Source: an uncultured Ruminococcus sp.
Lineage (GTDB): Bacteria; Bacillota; Clostridia; Oscillospirales; Ruminococcaceae
NCBI GenBank assembly: GCA_937910385.1
Contig: CALEPT010000065.1
Span: 1-7,008 of the forward strand
Reading direction: 5' to 3'
DNA: 7,008 nucleotides
The notes under the pieces are model-generated. The model was not told the DNA's origin. It did not search any database and worked only from the letters and a program-made list of their open reading frames with translations. The first letter of the stretch is position 1. Every line of letters starts with the position of its first letter. Shown here piece after piece: positions 1-5,769 of this stretch. Both the position numbers and the translations under genes were made by a program.

Positions 1-254
1 TCATCGGAAGGAAGGCTGACGCTTCCGTTTTTCTGGGACCTGAGGGCAAATCCAATGAATATGACAAGGAGACAGTACTCAAGTGGCTCAAGAAATTCTA
101 TTGGAGATTCTTCAGCCAGCAGTTCAAACGCTCCTGCCTTCCTGACGGGCCGAAGGTCGGTTCCGTTTCCCTTTCTCCAAGGGGTGATCTGAGGATGCCT
201 TCGGATGCGAAAGTGGCTCTGTGGATCTCCGACCTGGAGAAGATAACCGACTAG
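1..254 (+). CDS. nadE: Glutamine-dependent NAD+ synthetase, C-terminal end (partial)
   Basis: The frame is open from base 3 to the TAG at 252-254 and gives 83 residues; the 5' part lies outside the window. The translation contains FFSQQFKRSCLPDGPKVGS followed by SLSPRGDLRMPSDA. This is the conserved C-terminal signature of the long, two-domain NAD+ synthetase, in which an N-terminal glutaminase feeds ammonia to the ATP-dependent synthetase that amidates deamido-NAD+. The enzyme is cytosolic and essential for NAD biosynthesis in most bacteria. The stop falls soon after the signature, as in full-length family members, so the 3' end looks intact. It runs towards the - strand cluster, with a hairpin in the 76-base gap between them. 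Arginine is mostly AGG/AGA here (4 of 5). The identification rests on motif recall without an alignment, but the motif is very distinctive. Confidence 0.9.
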   Translation, partial: IGRKADASVFLGPEGKSNEYDKETVLKWLKKFYWRFFSQQFKRSCLPDGPKVGSVSLSPRGDLRMPSDAKVALWISDLEKITD

Positions 255-282
255 AAAGTAGAGCCCTTCCGGACAAATGACA

Positions 283-306
283 AAGGCTGGCCTTCGGGCC
301 AGCCTT
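283..306. terminator. Perfect hairpin between convergent genes, probable bidirectional terminator
   Basis: A 10-base arm (AAGGCTGGCC, 283-292) pairs perfectly with 297-306 around a TTCG tetraloop (CGAA on the other strand). It sits 28 bases after the nadE stop and 24 bases after the stop of the - strand chimeric frame, which is the expected place for a shared terminator. Neither side has a long U tract: the + side continues CATCATG, and the - side reads TTTGTCATTTG, which is slightly U-rich. Termination is therefore inferred from position and stem strength. Confidence 0.7.
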
Positions 307-330
307 CATCATGCTGCAGACCTATGAAGG

Positions 331-630
331 TCAGTCTATGTTCTCCAGCATCCTTATGAAGAGGGTGCACATCTTCGAAGCAGCAGCGTCAGCCGTCTTC
401 ACGACGTCGTCCCCGTCATTGACGAAGTCTTCCGCATAGTCGTCGTGAGCCTCGTTCGTTATCACCGAGACCCCGAATACGGGGATACTGCTGTGCCTAG
501 CGGTTATGACTTCCGGTATGGTGGACATTCCGGTAGCGTCCCCTCCTATGATGCGTATGAACTTGTACTCATGGGGAGTCTCATAAGTGGGGCCGGTTCC
601 GCCGTAATATGTCCCTTCCTTCAGCTCAAT
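331..630 (-). pseudogene. 3' remnant of purine nucleoside phosphorylase, in the glf frame
   Basis: About the last 95-100 codons of this frame match the C-terminal third of the trimeric purine nucleoside phosphorylase family (PunA/DeoD2 type), which cleaves purine (deoxy)nucleosides with phosphate. GPTYETPHEYKF, the GGDATGMSTIPE segment (contains the methionine that packs on the ribose and the ATGMST loop), ARHSSIPVFGVSVITNEA and a final amphipathic helix are all present in family order and end at the normal place. The phosphate-binding and N-terminal parts are absent, so the fragment cannot be an active enzyme. It has no start codon context or ribosome binding site of its own. The exact left limit of homology is uncertain by about ten codons. 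The fragment may mark the site where an ancestral nadE/phosphorylase convergent pair was joined to the polysaccharide cluster. Confidence 0.85.
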
Positions 631-1647
631 GCCTTCCTTTTCGGCAAGCTTCTTGTACTCGGCATAGCGAGCGCTATTCTTCTCATCATTAACGGGATAA
701 TACGGCTCATCACCAAGCTCCCATTCGGAACTGTACTCGCGGCTGATGACGGTCTTGGGGATGTCATTGCCGTCATCGTCCTTGCCGAACTCAAACCACT
801 TATGCTCGATAATGCGTGTCCACGGCATATCCTTATCCGTATAGTTGACAGCGGCATTACCTTGGAAGTTCGGCATATCCAGTACCTCTGTGTCGAAGCG
901 GACGCTGCGGTATTCCAAAGCCCCCAGAGAGTATGCAAAATAGGCATCAATCGCACCGGTATAGACAACCTTTTCTGCCATCCCGTCCCACTTCGCCTTA
1001 TCTGTGAGATAATCCTCATTCAGCTTTACCTCGATGCCTTCAAGCATCTTGGCAACCATTTTCGTATAGCCGCCCATCGGAATGCCCTGATACAGTGCAT
1101 TGAAATAGTTGTTGTCATAGGTCAGCCGGACGGGCAGCCGCTTAATAATAAAGCTCGGCAGCTCCTTGCAATCACGTCCCCACTGCTTTTCCGTGTACCC
1201 CTTAATGAGCTTCTGGTAAATATCCGTGCCGACAAGTGAAATTGCCTGTTCCTCAAGGTTTTTTGGCTCTTTGATCCCTGCCTCTAACCTCTGCGCTTCA
1301 ATTTTTGCCTGTGCTTCCTCCGGGGTAGCTACGCCCCACATTTTGTTGAAGGTGTACATATTGAACGGCAGAGAGTAAACCTCTCCCTTGTACTTCGCAA
1401 TGGGACTGTTCACAAAATGATTGAACGTTGCAAAGCGATTGACATACTCCCAGACCGTCTGATTATTCGTGTGGAAAATGTGCGCACCATACTTATGTAC
1501 ATGGATCCCCTCTACATCCTCCGTGTAAACATTACCCGCAATATTCGGGCGTTTATCAATGACAAGCACCTTTTTCCCAGCATCTGTCATTTGTCTTGCA
1601 AATACTGCTCCGTACAAACCTGCACCAACGACCAGATAATCATACAT
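331..1647 (-). CDS. glf: UDP-galactopyranose mutase fused in frame to a purine nucleoside phosphorylase tail
   Basis: Residues 1-338 are a UDP-galactopyranose mutase, the cytosolic flavoenzyme that converts UDP-Galp to UDP-Galf for galactofuranose-containing glycans. Visible marks are the FAD-binding VVGAGLYGA (7-15), HKYGAHIFHTN (51-61), NLEEQAISLVG (130-140), GYTEKQWGR (150-158), NYFNALYQGIPMGGYTK and GDEPYYPVNDEKN (312-324). The two arginines needed for catalysis in the family appear to be R174 (LPVR) and R278 (WTR). Typical enzymes (about 370 residues) then continue to a GGRL.EYKYYDM segment whose tyrosines and aspartate contact substrate and FAD. Here that segment is missing. From about residue 339 the chain becomes EGTYYGGTGPTYETP, GGDATGMSTIPEVITARH and FGVSVITNEA, which is the C-terminal end of purine nucleoside phosphorylase. 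Mutase activity is probably lost. The start is supported by a strong ribosome binding site. It is the last gene of the leftward operon. Confidence 0.93.
   Translation of the reverse strand: MYDYLVVGAGLYGAVFARQMTDAGKKVLVIDKRPNIAGNVYTEDVEGIHVHKYGAHIFHTNNQTVWEYVNRFATFNHFVNSPIAKYKGEVYSLPFNMYTFNKMWGVATPEEAQAKIEAQRLEAGIKEPKNLEEQAISLVGTDIYQKLIKGYTEKQWGRDCKELPSFIIKRLPVRLTYDNNYFNALYQGIPMGGYTKMVAKMLEGIEVKLNEDYLTDKAKWDGMAEKVVYTGAIDAYFAYSLGALEYRSVRFDTEVLDMPNFQGNAAVNYTDKDMPWTRIIEHKWFEFGKDDDGNDIPKTVISREYSSEWELGDEPYYPVNDEKNSARYAEYKKLAEKEGIELKEGTYYGGTGPTYETPHEYKFIRIIGGDATGMSTIPEVITARHSSIPVFGVSVITNEAHDDYAEDFVNDGDDVVKTADAAASKMCTLFIRMLENID
614..639. repeat. 8-bp direct repeat at the glf/phosphorylase joint
   Basis: CCTTCCTT occurs at 614-621 and again at 632-639, separated by ten bases, exactly where the reading frame changes from mutase to phosphorylase homology. 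On the coding strand this is AAGGAAGG on both sides of CATTGAGCTG. It could be a trace of slippage or microhomology-mediated joining, or simple chance in glutamate/lysine codons (GAA, AAG). Confidence 0.4.
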
Positions 1648-1654
1648 CTTATTA

Positions 1655-1662
1655 CCCCTCCT
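1655..1662 (-). promoter_or_regulatory. Ribosome binding site of glf, overlapping the wzt stop
   Basis: The - strand reads TAGGAGGGGTAATAAGATG: the wzt stop TAG forms the first bases of AGGAGGGG, and seven bases separate it from the glf ATG. The strong Shine-Dalgarno match fixes the glf start and points to translational coupling with wzt. Confidence 0.8.
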
Positions 1663-2404
1663 ATTTATTGCTTATAGATTTGATGTATTTACTATATTCA
1701 TCACATACCTCTTTAGTATCACCAAAAGCCATTTGTTCTCCTTTATTGAGCCAAAGAACCTTTGTTGATAATCTCCGTATCTGTGCAAGAGAATGAGAAA
1801 CAAAAAGAGTTGTTGTTCCATTTTTTATTATTTCCATCATCTTTGCTTCACTTTTTTTTCTAAAAGCTCCATCGCCAACTGCAAGTACTTCATCCAATAT
1901 CAGTATGTCTGGATTGATTAGGCTTGCAACTGAAAATGCGAGTCTTGATCGCATACCGGAAGAAAGATGCTTTAGCAATCTGCTTTCATAGTTTTCCAAT
2001 TCGGAAAATTGCATAATCTGCGGATACATTTCATTCATATACTTTTCGGTATATCCAAGCAATGCTCCCCTAAAATATATATTTTCTTTAACTGTTAAAT
2101 CACCATCAAAGCCAGTACCAAGCGCTAAGAGTGCTGATATTGTTCCTTCAACTTTTATAGTGCCATCATGTATAGGAAGAACGCCACTTATTGCTTTTAA
2201 AAGCGTAGTTTTACCTGCCCCATTAGTTCCTATTATTCCTAAAAAATCACCTTTTTCAAGCTGAAAGGTGGCGTTTTTTACTGCCCAAAACTCTTTCGCC
2301 TCATATGATCTTGTTATTTTTCTTGCCAGAAACTCTTTTACACCAATATCTCTAAAATTTCCGAGTTTGTACTTAATAGAAACATTGTCAACATCTATAA
2401 CCAT
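1661..2404 (-). CDS. wzt: ABC transporter ATPase for polysaccharide export (Wzt/TagH type)
   Basis: This 247-residue protein is the cytoplasmic ATPase that powers export of a lipid-linked glycan through the neighbouring permease. Visible motifs are Walker A GTNGAGKTT (59-67), the signature LSSGMRSRLAF (147-157), Walker B ILILDEVLAVGD (167-178) and the H-loop histidine in FVSHS (201-205). The N-terminal KEFWAVKNATF and the ALLALGTGFDGDLTVKENI segment (91-109) are typical of the polysaccharide/teichoic-acid subfamily. The chain ends about 35 residues after the H-loop, so it lacks the C-terminal carbohydrate-binding domain found in the roughly 430-residue Wzt of E. coli O9a. It starts 12 bases after the permease stop behind a good ribosome binding site. 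The gene is much richer in A+T than glf or the HAD gene (about 28-38% GC in lines counted by hand). Whether the substrate is an O-antigen, capsule or wall polymer is not decidable here. Confidence 0.93.
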   Translation of the reverse strand: MVIDVDNVSIKYKLGNFRDIGVKEFLARKITRSYEAKEFWAVKNATFQLEKGDFLGIIGTNGAGKTTLLKAISGVLPIHDGTIKVEGTISALLALGTGFDGDLTVKENIYFRGALLGYTEKYMNEMYPQIMQFSELENYESRLLKHLSSGMRSRLAFSVASLINPDILILDEVLAVGDGAFRKKSEAKMMEIIKNGTTTLFVSHSLAQIRRLSTKVLWLNKGEQMAFGDTKEVCDEYSKYIKSISNK

Positions 2405-2409
2405 CTTCT

Positions 2410-2415
2410 CTCCTC
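2410..2415 (-). promoter_or_regulatory. Ribosome binding site of wzt
   Basis: GAGGAG lies five bases before the wzt ATG in the 12-base gap after the permease stop. It fixes the start and shows Shine-Dalgarno-type initiation in this part of the operon. Confidence 0.7.
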
Positions 2416-2416
2416 A

Positions 2417-3202
2417 TTAAAAATAATATATGAAACGGCTGTTATTCACATTATAAACAATCTTCCCTATAATTATAAATAGGATTGGATAAACAATACA
2501 TAATATATGTAGCTTAAAATCTGGAATGGTATTGTACATAATTATTGACCGAAAATAATGGATATAACAGTATACTGGATTACAGAAAAAATACATTCTC
2601 ACGCTTTCTGGAAAACGCTCGATACGATAGAAAATTGCAGAAAAATATATCAGCATCCTCGTAAAAATTCTATATAGGTATTCTGTGTCTTTAAAGAAAA
2701 CATATAGAGCTGAAAGTATATATCCTACACCAAGATTGAAAAAAAACATACAAATTATGGGAAATATAAGCAATAGAAAAGAAAAGTGAAATCGAATATG
2801 ATCAATTGCAACAATAATAAACATCGCAGTCATTGTTACAAAGAAATTAACTAAGCACGATAAGCTCTTTGACCATAAAAAATACTCTTTTTTTATTTTA
2901 ATTCTGCTGAGTATTCCGGAATTCGCATTTAGTGCATGCATCTCATGTCCTGTAGAATCCGTAAAATAATGAAATACAATGTTTCCTATTATAAGATAGC
3001 TTATATAATGTTCAGATCTTCCAAGAAAATATGTAAACACTATTGCTTGGGCTCCAAAAATGAACAATGGTGACATCATACTCCACAGGATTCCGAAAAA
3101 TGCCCGTTTATACCTACTCTTAAAATCCCGCCGTATCAACCGCTTCAATAGAAACCGTTTCTGTTCAAAGCTCCATGCATTGCTGTTCTTTTCTTTACTC
3201 AC
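2417..3202 (-). CDS. wzm: ABC-2 type polysaccharide export permease (Wzm/TagG type)
   Basis: This 261-residue inner-membrane protein forms the channel half of the exporter with the ATPase downstream. The N-terminus carries the family amphipathic stretch and first helix, RDFKSRYKRAFFGILWSMMSPLF (from residue 25 on), followed by hydrophobic segments near 45-60, 66-80, 113-133, 140-168, 183-192 and 231-249, consistent with about six membrane helices. The FFKDTEYLYRIF segment (169-180) before the fifth helix and a short cytoplasmic end are also typical. Length matches the usual 255-275 residues. The start is GTG; GTGA overlaps the stop of the HAD gene by four bases, with AGGA four bases upstream, so translation is probably coupled. 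The gene is strikingly A+T-rich (one counted 60-base line has 13 G+C), unlike its upstream neighbour, which suggests that wzm-wzt came in as a separate block. Confidence 0.92.
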   Translation of the reverse strand: MSKEKNSNAWSFEQKRFLLKRLIRRDFKSRYKRAFFGILWSMMSPLFIFGAQAIVFTYFLGRSEHYISYLIIGNIVFHYFTDSTGHEMHALNANSGILSRIKIKKEYFLWSKSLSCLVNFFVTMTAMFIIVAIDHIRFHFSFLLLIFPIICMFFFNLGVGYILSALYVFFKDTEYLYRIFTRMLIYFSAIFYRIERFPESVRMYFFCNPVYCYIHYFRSIIMYNTIPDFKLHILCIVYPILFIIIGKIVYNVNNSRFIYYF

Positions 3203-4836
3203 TTTATCCTGACTTTCTTTCCATTTGTTGTTTCGTCAAACACGCACTCCGCAAACACCTTATCAATAAACCGTTTGCTGTGCTGCATCGCATCCATGAA
3301 AGGTGTGTAGGCATCGCTGCCGGAGATGTTCCGCATAAAAGGGTACTTCCGGAAACTTTTGGTGTAGCTCTCAATAAAATCAAGCTCACCCTTCTGGATC
3401 TCCCGAATATACATCTCATTTTCCGCCACGCCGTCAAATACCAATTGATACCCGTCATTCTCCAACCGGAATTCCAGAAAGCTCGGCTCCGGTGCAGAGA
3501 ACAGCAGTTCAAAATAGATGTTATGATTGGCAGAGGGCATATGCGCCATGAATTTATCCCGATTCAGACCAGAGGAAAAGCAGTATACCTGCAATTTTCC
3601 GTCAAGAAGAAATGTTTCACTGTAATCGGAATCGTATTGGTTATAGGAATTGCTGCCTGCGAGAATGCCTGTAAAGCTGCATTCCATACCCCATTTACGG
3701 TTGACAATCTGTTCGAGGATAATATTTCCGCTGCCTGCCCATCCGCAATCAACAGTTACGACACTCCGGCAGCCTTGCAGTATCTCACCGAAATAGAGCT
3801 GTGCAGCTCTGTCCATATCTGAATACGCCGATATAAGCCTCTGCCAGTTTTGCTGAATGAAGTCCTCTGCCTGTCCGGCATTCTGCATCGTCAGATATTC
3901 ATTCAGACTAAATGGAAACTCCCAATCGGCAATACCAATGGACTGCATCACATCATACAGCGAAATGTTGTGGTTGATTTTCTGCGTAATAAAACGCTTG
4001 ATAAAGTTGTCTCTGAACAGGTCTGCTCCGAGCTTTGCGGCGGCGTTTCGTGACCAGTAAACATACTCGGTCACTTGCTCCGGAAAGAGCCTGTCATAGA
4101 CCTGCTTGACAATATAACCGTCACGGGAGAAGAACAGGATCTTGTCAGCGTTCTTTTCCTGTGCGATCTTGTGGATATATTCACAGAAGCCCAATATCAG
4201 CAGTCCGCCGTACTTATAACCGTACTCATAGGCAGGACTGAATGACAGATCGCCTCTGTACAATCTCCGATTCACGATTCCGCTGTATGCAGACCCGATG
4301 ATCGGGGACATATCCTTTGGTCTGAAAATATTACCGTAGGAATTGACGTTCCTGTACTCTATGGCGTGAATACCGTGTTTTTGCGCATTCCGCACATCCG
4401 AACCGTAATTGTCACCGATGTGGGAGATGCTATCAGTCCCAAGCTCACGCTTGATATAATCATATAATGTGCCTTCATGCTTACCGCATTTGCATTCGCA
4501 GGATATGAACAACCGCTGATAGCCTGTATATCCGCATTTTTCAAGCAGTCCTGCGATACATTCCGATGACAGATACATATCCGATGTCAGAATGATCGGC
4601 TTTCCGGCTTTCTTGACAGCCTCCCACACCTGCTTCATGTAAGGATTGCCGGTGCATAAATCATGCTCGATCTCCATTTCTATCTGTTGCCCAAGCTTGG
4701 AATCAATGCCTGTTCGCTCGGAAATAAAATCATAGATGTCTTTCAGTGTGATCTTCTCGCCGCCCTTATGCTGCCGTACCGTCTTTTCCGCTTCAATGCG
4801 GATCGTGCGGAAATCCGGATAGTTCAGCCGTTCCAT
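3199..4836 (-). CDS. COG5610-like HAD protein, N-terminally truncated, with C-terminal RDGY domain
   Basis: The 545-residue product resembles two-part proteins of polysaccharide loci (COG5610 type). The N-terminal HAD part shows motif II (IILTSDMYLS, 81-90), the motif III lysine in CGKHEG (117-122) and motif IV HIGDNYGSDVRNA (139-151). The C-terminal part, of unknown function, has KILFFSRDGYIVKQVYD (232-248), YVYWSRNAA (259-267) and VVTVDCGWAGSGN (359-371), all shared with the protein at the right edge. Family members begin with a FDxFDTLxxRP nucleophile motif about 20-30 residues before the point where this protein starts. Here the first residues are MERLNYPDF, an in-frame TAA lies six codons upstream of the ATG, and no DxD motif can be read in any - strand frame for about 40 codons upstream. 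No ribosome binding site precedes the ATG, which lies inside the glycosyltransferase end. Phosphatase activity is therefore unlikely, while the C-terminal domain is intact. Confidence 0.85.
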   Translation of the reverse strand: MERLNYPDFRTIRIEAEKTVRQHKGGEKITLKDIYDFISERTGIDSKLGQQIEMEIEHDLCTGNPYMKQVWEAVKKAGKPIILTSDMYLSSECIAGLLEKCGYTGYQRLFISCECKCGKHEGTLYDYIKRELGTDSISHIGDNYGSDVRNAQKHGIHAIEYRNVNSYGNIFRPKDMSPIIGSAYSGIVNRRLYRGDLSFSPAYEYGYKYGGLLILGFCEYIHKIAQEKNADKILFFSRDGYIVKQVYDRLFPEQVTEYVYWSRNAAAKLGADLFRDNFIKRFITQKINHNISLYDVMQSIGIADWEFPFSLNEYLTMQNAGQAEDFIQQNWQRLISAYSDMDRAAQLYFGEILQGCRSVVTVDCGWAGSGNIILEQIVNRKWGMECSFTGILAGSNSYNQYDSDYSETFLLDGKLQVYCFSSGLNRDKFMAHMPSANHNIYFELLFSAPEPSFLEFRLENDGYQLVFDGVAENEMYIREIQKGELDFIESYTKSFRKYPFMRNISGSDAYTPFMDAMQHSKRFIDKVFAECVFDETTNGKKVRIK

Positions 4837-5765
4837 GAGATAAACGGAAAGCGTTTATGTGCCGCCCGGTTGGTATTGACATATCGCTCATAATTGAACT
4901 TGATATAGCTGTTGCGGTTTACGATTACCTTATACAGCCTAAGTGACAGCGACCGCTTATGCATCAAGCTGTTTTTCTTGTAGTCCTTGATCCAGCACAA
5001 CAGCTTGTTCGGAACAAGGATCAGTGCAAGGGGCTTTAACACATAGTGGTACTGATTTAGACCGTAGCCGAGCCGCTTGAAGCCTTCCTTGCGGACAAGA
5101 TATTCGTCAAACCGCATTTTCCGGGATACAAAGTTTTTCTTTTCCTCTGAATAGAAGGTATACAGAAGCTGATTGATATTTGCTCCCTGAAAGCCCTCGG
5201 CATAGGCTCGCATGAAGAAGTCATAGTCTTCATACTTGTGGCATTTGCCAATCAGACGGTAGGCGCCGCACTTGTCGAATACCTCTCTGCGGAACATGGT
5301 CGTTCCATGGATAAACGGAGAATTGAACAGGAAATCTTCTTTTGTAGGATATTCCGGTCTGTGCCATTCTCCGTAGATGCTGTTGGAATCATATACAAAG
5401 CAGTCAGTCCCGACAAAGGCAACATTGATATGCGCCTTTAAAAAGTCCAGCTCTGCCTGTAATCGTGTCAATGCGGAGTAATCGTCCGCATCCTGCCGGG
5501 CGATGAATGCTCCCTGTGCCTGCTCCAGACATCGGTTGAGTGCTAACGCAAGTCCTCGGTTTTCGCCGCTTTCAATGACTGTGATCCGACTGTCCTTTGC
5601 AGCTATCTCATGCAGCCATTGCAGTGTATCATTGGTCGAGCCGTCATCACAGATCAGAAATTCAAAATCTGTAAACGTTTGATTCAAAATGGAATCGACC
5701 GCCCGTGTCAACATTTCCCTTGCCGGACAGTTATAAACCCCCATAATCACCGATACCTCCGGCAC
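4824..5765 (-). CDS. Family 2 glycosyltransferase
   Basis: This 313-residue protein has a GT-A fold of the GT2 family, which transfers a sugar from a nucleotide donor to a growing lipid-linked glycan at the cytoplasmic membrane face. Marks are EVSVIMGVYN (3-12), LICDDGST (37-44), ENRGLALALNRCL (68-80), the metal-binding QDADD (91-95), HGTTMFRREVF (153-163) and the acceptor-side HKYEDYDFFMRAY (176-188), which includes the likely catalytic acid. There is no clear membrane segment; residues 245-257 (LALILVPNKLL) are mildly hydrophobic and the tail is basic. Start is GTG, preceded by AGAGGGTGAG that overlaps the stop of the upstream gene, four bases away. The last 13 bases overlap the next frame, at a place where that neighbour has lost its 5' end, so the final residues (about FPFISWNG) may be non-native. 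Donor and acceptor cannot be told from the sequence. Confidence 0.92.
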   Translation of the reverse strand: MPEVSVIMGVYNCPAREMLTRAVDSILNQTFTDFEFLICDDGSTNDTLQWLHEIAAKDSRITVIESGENRGLALALNRCLEQAQGAFIARQDADDYSALTRLQAELDFLKAHINVAFVGTDCFVYDSNSIYGEWHRPEYPTKEDFLFNSPFIHGTTMFRREVFDKCGAYRLIGKCHKYEDYDFFMRAYAEGFQGANINQLLYTFYSEEKKNFVSRKMRFDEYLVRKEGFKRLGYGLNQYHYVLKPLALILVPNKLLCWIKDYKKNSLMHKRSLSLRLYKVIVNRNSYIKFNYERYVNTNRAAHKRFPFISWNG

Positions 5766-5769
5766 GAAC

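Noticed and set aside
124..312. A 62-codon - strand frame opposite nadE
   Set aside because: It runs through the hairpin and opposite a highly conserved nadE segment, with no coding features of its own.
331..640. The phosphorylase tail as a separate short gene
   Set aside because: There is no start codon with a ribosome binding site at the joint, and the frame is continuous with glf, so it is translated only as a fusion if at all.
445..1239. A 264-codon open frame on the + strand across glf
   Set aside because: It lies opposite the mutase, has no recognisable domain or ribosome binding site, and its openness follows from glf codon use.
3175..3822. A 215-codon open frame on the + strand opposite the HAD gene
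   Set aside because: No family features, and it crosses the wzm start and HAD end on the other strand; it is a shadow of the HAD codons.
4840..4960. A frameshifted HAD motif I upstream of the ATG
   Set aside because: Reading the - strand frames just upstream by hand gave no FDxFDT-like sequence, so a simple frameshift does not explain the missing motif.
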